Shown here: piece by piece, positions 44,269 to 55,949 of the stretch
Position numbering within the stretch: the stretch's first letter is position 1
Layout: the number at the start of each line of letters is the position of its first letter
Origin: Pyrenopolyporus hunteri
Taxonomy: Eukaryota; Ascomycota; Sordariomycetes; Xylariales; Hypoxylaceae
Length of the DNA stretch: 64,000 nt
Assembly (NCBI GenBank): GCA_902806595.1
Contig: CADCXC010000005.1
Coordinates: 2,232,001-2,296,000 of the forward strand
Reading direction: 5' to 3'
Notes under the pieces: generated by a model
The model's database searches: none
The model's input: only the letters and a program-made list of their open reading frames with translations
What the model was told of the DNA's origin: nothing
Made by a program: the position numbers and the translations under genes

Positions 44269-47200
44269 AATAATTATTTATATTAATAAATCGTTTAATA
44301 TAATAAAATATATATTTATTTAAATATTTATTTTTCGATCGATCGATATTTTTTATTTTCGTTTTTAAAAATTTAAATATCGATTTATTTTATATATATT
44401 AAATTTAAATATAAATTTATTCGATTTTTTATATTTTTTTTAAATTTTTTTTAATTTTTTTTTTTCGTTAATATTATAATAATCGATAATAATTTCCCGT
44501 AAAAAATCCGCCGTCGTTAACGTTAATAATAATTTTTTATAAAATATTTAAAATAAAAATAATAAAAATTATTCGAATATAATTAAAAAAACGTATAAAT
44601 ATTTTAACGAATTAATTATCGATATTATTAAAAAATTTAAAAAATAAAACGAAGTTTTAAATCGTTTCGATAATAAAATATTTAATATTTAAATTCGATT
44701 TAATTAATTTTTCGATAAATTTAAAATATTTATAAAATATAAAAAATAGCGACTTACGTTATTAATGTAAAATTTTCGTTTAATTTTTAATTTTTTTTTT
44801 ATTAATTTTTATTTTCGAAGGGATTTTTTTTTATTATTAATAACGTTTTTATTTATTAAAAAAACATAAATTATTATCGTTATTATTTACGTAATAATTT
44901 ATAAACGTTATTAACGTAAAACGTTTTTTTAATAAAAAGTTAAATTTATAATAAATATATTAAAAAAGTTTAATTAATTTTAATTAAAAATAACGGGTTA
45001 AAATAATTTAATTTAAAATAATTTTTTTTTTAAAATAATAAATTTTAATTATTACGAAAAAAAAAATAAAGTAATTTTTTTTTTTAATTTAATTTAAATA
45101 AATTATACGATAATAAATAAATTTTTCGAAATTTAAAATCGTTTAAAAATAACGTTAATATTTTACGAATTATAAATTAATCGAATATTTATAAAAATAA
45201 TCGGCGATTTTTAATAAATTACGATATATTTATATAATTAAAAGTTTTTTTAAATAATATTTTTAAAAATAATATTTTAAATGTTTTTTAAATATTATAT
45301 ATTATTTAATTTTATAATATTATTTATTATATTATTATTTTATTAAAATAAAAATATAATTAATTTTATACGACGTTTAAAAAAATATTTTATCGATTAT
45401 TTTATCGAAATTATAATTTATATTAAAACCGTGAAATTTTAATTAATATTTTACGTATTTATACGTCGAATGTTTAATTTTTTTTTTATAATTATATCGC
45501 GTTTTAAAATACGACGTAAATTATAAAAAAAATCGTTTATTATATTAAATTAATTATTATAATAATAATTAAATCGAAGATTTATAATATTTCGATAATT
45601 ACGTTTTAATTATAAAATATTTTCGTTTTTTTTTATAATGTTAACGTTTCGAAAATAATTTTTATTAAATTTAAAAAAATATAAATTAAGTTTTTAAATG
45701 CGACGAAAATCGTATTTAAAATAATAATAATATCGAATTTTTAATTCGATAATTATCGTATTACGGTTATAAACGACGAAAATTATATTATAAATATCGT
45801 TAAAATAATTAATAATAAATATTTTAATTACGATAAAAAAAGTTATTAAACGAAAAATTATCGTTAATATTTTTTTTAATAAAATCGACGATTTTTAAAT
45901 AAATACGAAAAGTTTAAAAACAATAAAATAATTTTTAAAAAAATTTTATTTAAAGATAATTAAAAAGTTTATTTCGATAATCGCGTAAAAAATTTTTTTC
46001 GTAAATAAAAAAATAACGTTTAATTTAACGTCGAAGTCGTTTAAAACGATAAAAACGATAAAATCGAACGTAATTTTTTCGAAACTTTAATTATTAAATC
46101 GAATTTCGATTTTAACGAAAAGTTTAAGGAATTTTTCGACGATATAATATAAAAGTAAAACGGCGGCGTTTATTTTATATAAATAAACGTATTCGAATAA
46201 TTTTTATTACGTATAAAAAATAAATTAATACGAAAAAATTAAAAGGATTTTTATAATTTATTTCGAATAAAATTATTCGAAAGTAAAATTTTTATAATAT
46301 TTTTCGATTATAATTATATTATTTATTACGTATCGAAGATTTTAATTAAATTTTATCGATAATATTAAATAAATTAATTATTTAAAATAAAAAGTATAAA
46401 AAATAAAAAATTTTTAATTAATTATAACGTTTTAATTATAATTAAATTTAAAATAATTAACGAATTAATTTTTTAATTTATCGTTTTAATAAACGTTATT
46501 TTAAATAATATTTTTTTAAAGGATTTTATTTTAAATAAAAATATTTTTTATAAGTAAAAAACGTTTTATATCGTTAACGAAAAATTAATTTTAAATAATT
46601 TTATAAATAAATCGACGTTACGTTTTTTAATTTCGAATTAACGTACGACGATTTATATTATTTACGAAATTATTTATTCGACGATTAAAACTTTTTTTAT
46701 TAAATAATATAAATTAATATTTAAAAATCTTAAAGTATTATTTTATTTTAAATTTTACGAAAAAAAAATATTTAAATTTTTCGATATTAAATTTAAATAA
46801 AAAAATAAAATAAAAATTTAATATCGAATAAATATAAACGATTATAATTCGATAAAATTATTATTTCGACGATATAATTTATTATAAATTAAAGTTATAA
46901 AAAAATTTTTATTTAAATATAAAAAATTATATATAAAAGATAATATTAATTTTCAAAGTTTATTATTTTTATTAATTTCGAAAAAAACTTTCGATAAAAT
47001 TATTAAATTTTAAATAATCGACGAAAATATAATTTAACGATTTTATATCGATTATCGTTATTTAAATAATATTATTATTAAAAATATTTATTTTTTATTT
47101 AACGTTATAAATTAAATTTAAAAAATCGTAAATTATAAATAATATATTTTTTTAAATTTTAAAAACGGTTTTTAATATATTTTTATTTATTTTTTTTATC

Positions 47201-49661
47201 GAAAAAAAATAATATTTATAATATTATTTAAATTATATTAATAAAAAATAATGTTTTTCGATTTTTATAACGTTTTAACGACGTTTTAATTTATAATAAA
47301 AAAAGTTTTAAAATTATATTAAAATTTTATCGACGGATTATTAAATAACGTATATATATAAATTAATATTATAAAATATTTTTATAAATATATTATTATA
47401 ATATTTTATTATTTCGTCGAATATAATTTATTATTTAACCTTTAAAAAATATTATTATTTATATAAAAAAGCGTATTTTTAAGTTTTTTAATTTTAAAAA
47501 ATAATATAAAAATTAATTCGACGAAAATTATTATAATTAAAAACCGTTTTAAATTATTTATTATAATAAAAATACAAATATTTATAAACGTAATAAGTTA
47601 TTTTAAATATTTAATAAAAAATTATTTGTTAATAGCGGTATTTTTTTTAAAATTAATAAAAAAATTTAAAAATAAATTCGTTATTTTAAATTAAATTATC
47701 GAAAATATTTAAAAAAATATTCGAAACGTTATTATTATTATATTTTTAATTAAACCGTTCGATTAACGTCGTTAATCAATTATTAAAATCGATATTAATT
47801 AAAAATATATAAAAACTACATTTTTATAATTTTATATATATAAATTAAATTTCGTTTTTTATTTTATAACGTATTTTTTAAAAAAATTAATTAATATTTA
47901 ATAAAAATATATTATTTAAAAAAAAAAATTATTAACGATTATATTAATATTTTAATATTAAAAATATTAAATCGAAAGCGATAATATAATTATAATTATT
48001 AATTACGAATTATTTAAAATTTTAAATATAAAATTTAATTAATTTATAAAAATTTTACGTTTTTTAAATATTATAAAATATTACGATATTTATATTATTT
48101 ATAAAGTAAATAAAATAAATATTTTAATCGATTATTTATTTCGATTCGAAATAATTTTATTTATTAAAAAAATTAACGTTAAACTTTTAATAATAAAATT
48201 ATATAAATTTATTAAAATAAATTTATAAATTATTTTCGAATATTTTAATTAAAAAACGACGTTATTTTTTTTTTTAAAAATCGAATAAATAAAATATCAT
48301 TTTATAATATATAATAATTATTTATATAAAATTATTTAACATTAAAAAAACTTCGAAAATCCGTTTTATATTATAAATATATCGATAAAAACGATTATTT
48401 TAAAAATAATTTTTAAATACGACGAATTATTTACGATCGTAAAAAAAATTTATTAAAATTTAAATTATATTATAATTAATATTATATAAAAAAACGCGGT
48501 CCGGCGATATTAATATTTCGAAATAACGTTAATTATTTAATAAATTATTATAAAATATTTAATATATTAATTAATAAAAAAATCGAATTCGATTTTTTTC
48601 GATTTATAATTTATTTATTCGTCGATTTCGTTAATATAATAAATAATCGATTATATTTTTATAACCGTTATTTATATTTTAATTATTATTAAATACGTAA
48701 TAAATTAAATAATCGTTAAAATTATATCGACGATATTTTTCGTTAATATTATTTCGATATTTATTAAAATTAAAAAAACTTTTAATTATTTTCGTAAATA
48801 AATATTAAATAACGTTAACGCGTTTATTAATAAAAAAATTAAATAATAATATTAAAAACGCGATTTAATAATAAAACTTATTATTTTATTATATTTTCGA
48901 AATAATAAAAAAATTAAAAAAATTAATAATAATTTAAAACGTATTATATTTAAAAAATATTAAATTAATTTAATCGTATAAAATTTTTTAAAATTATTAA
49001 AATAAATAATAAATATTTATAATTATATTTTTAAATTTAATAATTATAATAATTTTTTTTTTATATTTAAAATTTAATTTTTTTAAAATTAATAATCGAA
49101 TTACGTCGAATACGTTCGAAAATCGACGAAAAAAAAAATAAATTTATTAAATAATTAACGACGTAATATAAAACGTCGATAATAAAAAATTATTTTAATA
49201 ATTTAAAAATTTTTCGAAAATAAATTAAAATATATTTATAAAAACGAAAAAATTTTATTTAAATTTATACGTTCGATAATTAAATTTTTCGAATATAATA
49301 ATACGTCGTTAAATACGAATTATATTATAATAACTTTTAAATTATCGTAAATTATTACGTCGATAATATATATTATTTATAAAATTTCGAAAGTATTTTA
49401 TTATTTAATAAATATAATAATATTAATTTATTTTTAATATACGTAAATAACGATTATTTCGTACGAAATATATAATACGTTAATTTAATATTATTAAAAC
49501 GTAATCGTTAATATATAACGAAACGAAAAAAAATATAAATATAAAATTTTAATATAATTTTTAATATATATAATTTTTAATATTATTTTAATATTATTTT
49601 ATATTTTAAATAAATTTATTTTAATAATTAAAAAATTATTATTAAATAAAAAAAAATAATA

Positions 49662-49840
49662 TAAATATTTAATTATATAATTTAAATTTTATTATATAAA
49701 ATATAAAAATAATATTTATCGATTATTAAAATTTAAAAAAATTAAATAATTTATAATATTTATATTTTATCTATAATTTAATTTCGTATAAATATTAACG
49801 AATTATAAATATTATTAAAACGTAAAGCTAATAATATATA
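49662..49840 (+). repeat. Right LTR of RIP-mutated retrotransposon
   Basis: 179 bp, beginning TAAATATTTAATT and ending AATAATATATA, followed by CGATTA. It retains a few cytosines (TCTATAA, AACGAA, AAAGCTAA) where the left copy is mutated, and the reverse holds elsewhere. Confidence 0.85.
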
Positions 49841-49846
49841 CGATTA
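49841..49846 (+). repeat. Target site duplication CGATTA (right)
   Basis: Matches the six bases before the left LTR; normal composition resumes within about ten bases. Confidence 0.7.
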
Positions 49847-50212
49847 CTATTCGAACGCCCTAATTAAACCGGATCCGTTTTAATTATTATGGGACGTAGG
49901 CTGTGTGGCTGCTAAAACGTGGCTAGTGCCGTGCAGTTTAATTAGATTAGCCACTTCATCCCCTAAAAAGTAAGGTTTGGCGCCCCTGGGCTGGCGGCGC
50001 AATCGAAAAGTCGCGACGTACAAATTGCTACCGAGACGATCCCTCTTCTTTAACACAATCTAAAGCAGCCCTCACCAAAGCAGCTAATTCCGGTCGCATT
50101 CCCACTCTCAGTCTACCCACGCAATCCACGGAGACGGTACGCGAGTGTAGCATAATCTGGGATAGCCTAGATATCATTTCGACGATAAAGATACTCAATC
50201 GCATCGTCAACC
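49847..50212. other. Upstream region of RER1
   Basis: 366 bp between the retrotransposon and the Rer1 start, forming the RER1 promoter. The antisense frame at 50028-50210 has no recognisable features. Confidence 0.5.
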
Positions 50213-50969
50213 ATGGATAGCGTCGAGGCGGATCAGACCCCTTTCGCTGCCGTCACGGCCCAGACCTCCAAGCTCCAGAGAGTACGTCTCCCTTTTTGCG
50301 CTGGCAGGGGCCGGTCGGCGAAACCGTTTCTAACAGTCTGATAGCAATACCAAGCTCTATTAGATCAATCGACCCCGTTCGTTCTGTACAGATGGATCGG
50401 CACGGGCGTATTTCTGGCCATCTTCTTCCTGCGCGTGCTCCTGGCACAAGGCTGGTACATCGGTAAGAACAACCGTCCCATGGCGACGGTGTGCGAGCGG
50501 ATCGTTTGCTAATGGCGTGCAGTCGCATATGCCCTCGGCATCTACCTTCTCAACCTCTTCCTGGCGTTCCTGCAGCCCAAGTTCGACCCCTCGAACGACC
50601 TACTAGACAATGAGATGGAGGATGGCTCGGCTGGTGGTTTGCCCACCAAGCAGGACGAGGAGTTCCGACCGTTTATCCGACGACTGCCGGAGTTCAAGTT
50701 CTGGCACGAGGCGACCCGCGCCATCGCCATCGCGTTTACGTGCAGCTGGTTCGAGGTCTTCAACGTTCCCGTCTTCTGGCCCGTCCTAGTCATGTACTGG
50801 ATCATCCTCTTTGTCCTGACCAGTAAGTCTCGAGATTCTAGTTCCCGAGTTGGACTGGCCTTGCTAATTTTATCTTCCAGTGCGCAAGCAAATCCAACAC
50901 ATGATCAAGTACCGATACGTCCCCTTCACGTTTGGCAAGGCGAGGTACGGTAAGAGCAGCACCTCGTGA
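50213..50969 (+). CDS. RER1: Rer1, Golgi-to-ER retrieval receptor (191 aa)
   Basis: Four exons: 50213-50281, 50345-50462, 50523-50822, 50881-50969. Rer1 is a four-span membrane protein of the early Golgi that returns ER membrane proteins by COPI vesicles. Signature blocks are visible: STPFVLYRWIGTGVFLAIFFLRV, GWYIVAYALGIYLLNLFLAFLQPKFDP, then the cytosolic loop with EFRPFIRRLPEFKFWHEATRAI, two further hydrophobic segments, and MRKQIQHMIKYRYVPFTFGKARYG. The last segment, including Tyr, is the COPI-binding tail. Length is normal. Three introns of about 60 nt with GTACGT/GTAAGA/GTAAGT donors. The retrotransposon lies only about 370 bp upstream, so its heterochromatin could affect this promoter (inference). 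Confidence 0.97.
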
Positions 50970-51894
50970 GCGCCTGCTTTTCATGGATACTTGGTCATGC
51001 CGGGGCATATCAGGGCGACGCCGGGAAGGGGATGACTGACGAAGTCTAGACGAAAGGTGTAGACAGTTTCGGTAACATTCTAATCATGAGCTTTACCTTT
51101 ACCGGGGTGGTGTACGCTACGGTTTGACTTGTACAAATTACGATACAGGCTTTGTGTATGAGGCATACAGGAGCTGGGGGTTTTCTATACGAAGTCATGC
51201 CACGAACCTCCGAATAATTATCGGCCGGCCTCAAAAGGGGGCAGAAGGAGGAATGAGGAACGAGGGCATGGAAGAAGCGGCCTAGGCAAGGGCTTGCGTC
51301 TTCTAAGATCATCAATAGACTTTGTAACGGAATACCGGAGATTAATATAATAATGGATTTTGAAAGTCATCTGAAGACACCGATCGTTTTAAAGAATAAT
51401 CATAGAGGGTAATGATGATTATTCCGGCGACTTATTTCAGCGATTAGGTGGTCCCTACTCCGTTGATAGCGGTGGTGACGGCGATACGAGATAGCGATAA
51501 AGCTTAGGTACCTGTACAGTACCTTGGGTAGGCGAGCCGCTAGCGGGTGCCCTCTTTGAACGTCAACGTCTCTTCCAGCTAACAACTTTTTTTTTGCGAC
51601 TGGCAATTCTTCACCCAAAAAAAAGTGTACCCACTTCATCGCGACGCGCCGGGCACTAACCAACCTTTAGTAACTTGCGATTACTTTTACGCAGCTCAGT
51701 TCACCTCACTTCACTTCAGTTTGATATCCCCATTCTTGTCCAATTGCATTTTCAAATAACTCTTATTGGGCAGGGACTCTACCTCATCAGCAATTTGAAA
51801 CCTATCGTCAACTAGCCCTTTTTATTCATATTGTTATTTCTTATCTAATTTCCTCCCTTGGTTCATCCTTACCCGTCGTCCAGCCATCACCAAG
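50970..51894. other. Intergenic region (RER1 3' side / PAF1 promoter)
   Basis: 925 bp. Contains a TTAGGTACCTGTACAGTACC unit near 51504-51523 and a CACCTCACTTCACTTC tract upstream of PAF1. No gene supported. Confidence 0.5.
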
Positions 51895-53397
51895 ATGGCG
51901 TCCTCGTCGCGCAGTGGTGAGCACCGCTCCATCCACCAGGATTTCATCGCAAGAATTCGATTCTCGAATGCGCTACCGCCTCCCCCTAACCCGCCGAAGC
52001 TCCTCGACATCCCTAACACCGGCCTGGCTAGCGGCCAGTATACGGCTCCCGGTTTCGCCTCGAGATTAGCTAGGGAACAACCCCTGAACATTGAAGCCGA
52101 TGCCGAACTCGGCATGCCGTTGGACCTGGTGGGAATGCCCGGTATTTTTGATGGTGATGAGAGCTGTAAGTAGACCTACAAAGCTACTACGGCGAACAGA
52201 AGACCAACTCGAGATTTAGCTATCCAAGCCCCTGCGCAAGCACCGCCAATCCATCCCCGCGATCGAGCTCTTCTCCGAGGCCCTGGCAGCCTAGGCCATC
52301 CAAAGCTCGCCGAGGCCAACGTATCCTTCCTTCGACGGACGGAATATATCTCCTCCGTCACTACTAAAGCCCGCCACGACGGCGCGTTACGAAGCAATAC
52401 CAACCAGGCCCCCAAGAAATCTCTAAAACGACCTTCCCCCGAACCAGAACTCGATTCCCCAGCTCACATCAAGAAGAAGATAGACCAGGGCTTCGCTGTA
52501 GCAGCTGCGAATCTGAAGGATAAGAGCAGAGTTAAGCACCCCTCGAAGCGCAACCTCAAGCTAGTCGACGCTTACCCCTTGATTCCCGACCTCGAGGCGT
52601 TCCCCGATTCCGGAGCCTACGTCACCTTCAAGTTCACCCACAACCCGCTGCCCCCGTCCCGCACGTACGACAAGCGCCTCCTCAACGGCATCCTCAAGCC
52701 TATTAGCAAGACGGAGGCCGAAGAGGCGGCGTTCGCGCAGGCGATGCAGGCGCACGAGCGGGACCCGGAGCGTATCCCGAAGCCGCAGAACCTGATGGAC
52801 TACGACTTCTTCCTGAACGACACGCTGGACGCGTCGGAGCGGTTCCGGCAGAAGTTCGACATCGAGAACCCGGACCACGACGACGAGTCGCTGTACACGC
52901 ACCGGAGCAACGGCAAGGCCAACTTCATGTTCCCGCGGGTGCGCACGTACGAGACGGCGCAGGAGCTCGAGCTCAGCAACCAGACCAAGTACGACGAGGA
53001 GGTGGTGCTCGCGTTCAACGACGACGACGCCATCGACCAGAAGGCCGTCTTCTACTACCCCGTCATGCAGCGCAGCGTCATCAAGCCCCAGCGCACCAAG
53101 AACATCGCCCGCACCATCGGCCTCATCCCCGCCGACCTCGACCTCGACGAGCGCAACGTCGACCAGCTCGACGTCGTCGTCGAGGACCCCTCCGACGACG
53201 TCAGGGCCTGGATGAACCTCTACCGCGACCACCCCTACGGCCGCGACGGGGACGAGGCCGACGACGACCAGCCCACCCAGAATAGCGCCGGCCGCGGAGC
53301 CACGGACCGGGGAGAGGCCAATGGAAGGTCTTCCCAGCAGGTGGTGGAGTTGGACGACGACGAGGATCAGGATGCCGAGGGCGACGAGGAAGATTGA
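51895..53397 (+). CDS. PAF1: RNA polymerase II-associated factor Paf1 (482 aa)
   Basis: Two exons: 51895-52165 and 52220-53397. Scaffold subunit of the Paf1 complex, which travels with RNA polymerase II and promotes histone H2B ubiquitination and H3K4/K36 methylation. Visible family features: HQDFIARIRFSNALPPPPNPP at the N-terminus, PLDLVGMPGIFDGDES, VSFLRRTEYISS, the central DAYPLIPDLEAFPDSGAYVTFKF-type block, YDFFLNDT, and a C-terminal acidic tail ending in runs of Asp/Glu (DDDEDQDAEGDEED). The stretch from 52800 to 53200 is very C/G-rich at third positions. Same broad pathway as Swd2 (H3K4 methylation) at 8.2-9.5 kb, but too distant to be co-regulated. Confidence 0.96.
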
Positions 53398-54020
53398 TAG
53401 GTTAGGTAGATACCTCTTAAGAAGCGCGGTTGTCTAGATACTACCTGGGGGTTTCTCTGCGCTGTTGTACGTCGCATTAGACCAGACTAGTTCGTTTTAC
53501 TCCCTGTTCCCGCAGTTGCATTCGTCCGAAGGAAAGGAGGCGTTTACCGCGAGTGAAAAGTGAGTGAGTGAGCGAGTGGCTTGGAGAGGATTCCGAATAG
53601 TGAACGGCACGGAACAGAGCGGAATGGATTAGAACGAACTCGTCTGCCTCGTTTTGATGTCGAGCTTTGGCTTTTAAATTAGTGCTAGGCTAGGCTAGAT
53701 ACTTAATGGGAAGCACCCTTTCACGAAGATTTGATTTGATTTTTACCTACTAATGAGATGGGGTTTGGGGTTCTAGAGGGTATGGAAATCGTTTGTAGTG
53801 CGTTATGCTAGGTGCTATTATACAGGATACTATTCAGGTATGAATATCTATCTAGACAGATCCGAGGATTACAACTAGAGAATTCTCTACTCGATGATAG
53901 ACCAATAGCTCCTACTTCGAGAATACCTAAAGAGCGGCGTTTCCCTTGAAAACAACAGTCGATCAGCCGCTGGTGCTTTTAGTACGTTTAGCAGCGACCC
54001 TGTTCTTAACCTTTACTACC

Positions 54021-54068
54021 GACCTACATACCTACCTACCTAAATGCCTACCTAGGTAGGTATCTAGG
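54021..54068. repeat. ACCTACC...TACCTAGGTAGGTA cluster
   Basis: Several CCTA units running into a TACCTAGGTA palindrome and GGTA units; can form a hairpin. Confidence 0.75.
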
Positions 54069-54930
54069 CAAAGGCAAAGACATATAGGCAGTCAGTAGCA
54101 GTAGTCCCTCCCAGGCGACAGTATACCAGCGATAAGGCGAAGAAAACGATATCCTAAATTGAAGGTGATTCTCCCGCCCCTCGCTATGAGGTAAACAGCC
54201 ACACGGACTTTCCAGCCCGCCGTAAACCCCGAGGCCCGGGGGGGCTATCATGCAAGCCCAAAAGCCCAAAAGCTCCCAGCCGGAGAACTCTCGGAGGTCC
54301 GAACCGCCCGCATACGCCAGACGTCGCTAAACTCCGACCTATCAGGGTGGCCCGTCCCTCCATATCCTCCTCTTTTCCCCCTTTCCCTTTTTCCCCCCTC
54401 CTCCCCCTTTTTTTATTCCCCTTCCCCCTTTCCCCTTTCCATTTTACTCGATCTTCTCCCCCCTTCTTCCCTTCCCCACATATCCACCCAATCCTCCTCT
54501 CCTCTCCGCTCCCCCAAGTTGGAGTACCCGACCCGACCGCTCGGGTCGCGCTCACGTGACCGCCCGGCTCATGCGGACGCACTATGTCGTGCATGAGTTC
54601 GGGTTTCGTGTCTCTGGCGCCGGCATGGGGGGCCGGTCATGTGGTTTTGCGGTCCCGGTTTTGGAGGGTTGTGTAGAGGAGGAGAGAAGGGGGAAGGGGA
54701 GGTATGTAGGTGAGGTGAGGTGAGGTGAGATGAAGTATGGCCTGGTGTTATGAGGATGGGTTCTGGGAGGTAGGTAGATAAATTGGGTTGTACGGTAGGT
54801 ATTACGTGAGTGAGTTTTATTCTTTATTTCTTTCTTGCTTATGGTCGGACCGGTCGGCTTGTTTGGTCTCCGTGATGGAGCGGTATGCCTTAGCTATGGG
54901 GGGTTCAGGATTCTGTATTATTCCCGGGTT

Positions 54931-54960
54931 CCTACCTACCTACCTACCTAGGTAGGTAGA
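54931..54960. repeat. (CCTA)n-(GGTA)n perfect inverted repeat
   Basis: Five CCTA units meet three TAGG units at a TACCTAGGTA centre, giving an uninterrupted palindrome of about 24 bases. Confidence 0.8.
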
Positions 54961-55949
54961 TGGGTGGGAATGCATACCTGCCTAACGAACGGGTACCTTA
55001 CATGCCTAACTTGCCCATAGGGCCTCGTATTGGTTAATTGTTTATGTATGTTGCGGGATTTATAACTTGAGTCATCCGTGATATGTATCTATATGTAGGC
55101 TTTGTTTCAACTTCTCCGTAAATATCAACCAACCAGATCTCAACTATTGGAAACGGCTCTTGGGTATGGCGTTTATACGAATAATATGCGACATTCATAG
55201 TCGTAGAAAGGGCCACTCGCCTTGAAGTATTGTTATATGAAGGATATGAATGGACTCTCCTTGAAATTGGTAGAATGGTTACTAGCAAGTTAGGTAGGAG
55301 AAGACGTGTACCGTGAGCTTGATTGGGGAAATTTACACATAGCATATGTCGACTTTCTCCTCTTGCCTACCATGGCATTGCTCTACCCCCTAGCCTACCA
55401 TGTTTTAACAAATATTCCTTCTTATAGCATGTTATACCCCTAATTGTATGGTACCCAGGACAGGGCACCGGAATATTGTTTAACGTACCGTATGTAGAGA
55501 TCAATTATTCCATTAGCTTAAATAGTTAGGCAAGGACCAAGTCGCCTTTCATATCTCACTGAGCTCTACACCGCTATCTATTAGTTTTTATGCAACCATA
55601 CAAGCTAAGACAGGAAACGAGGTCCTACAGCTAGCATTAGCATCCCTTAGGCCGCGGACCCTACTAGAAATACCAGTACACCACTGATTCGTACAATACC
55701 TAGAAGCGTAAAACTTATCGTCACCCAGAGGCTACTGAATAATTCACAGGGCAAAGTAACAATAGGCATCAAGAGTATTACAACCTTGTGATTATCTGCG
55801 TTCGACATATATATACAAGATCATTAAGTTACGTACCTGGGCACTTAACTAGAACCAAAATTACGTACGTAGGTATCTCATACCGCAAACTTTTCGCTCA
55901 AGTTCTCATTCTCATTATTCATCCCTCCCAACCCATCCCCATCCTCACC

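Larger units (their letters stand above)
44090..49840. mobile_element. LTR retrotransposon inactivated by repeat-induced point mutation (5751 bp)
   Basis: A block of almost pure A/T with sharp edges, flanked by CGATTA duplications and bounded by 179-bp direct repeats. Remaining C and G occur nearly always as CpG; the few exceptions cluster near the ends. No open frame of 60 codons survives: TAA and TAG occur throughout on both strands. This is the known outcome of RIP, which changes C to T in repeated DNA during the sexual cycle of many Pezizomycotina. The internal region cannot be classified reliably; a TATATCGACGATATT string at 48723-48737 could be the remnant of a reverse transcriptase [YF]xDD motif, which would put RT near 80 percent of the length on the plus strand, as in Ty1/copia elements. 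Weak evidence. Confidence 0.9.
53398..55949. other. 2.5-kb intergenic region without a supported gene
   Basis: Convergent 3' flanks of PAF1 and the catalase gene. Contains two strong CCTACC/GGTAGG palindromic clusters (54021-54068 and 54931-54960), a long CCCCTTTTTC pyrimidine tract on the plus strand (54350-54475) and GGTGAG repeats near 54711-54730. No gene recognised. Confidence 0.55.

Noticed and set aside
44090..49840. A/T block as inserted mitochondrial DNA or a centromere fragment
   Set aside because: Paired LTRs, target duplication and C confined to CpG fit RIP of a retrotransposon; mitochondrial DNA would not show CpG-only cytosines or LTRs.
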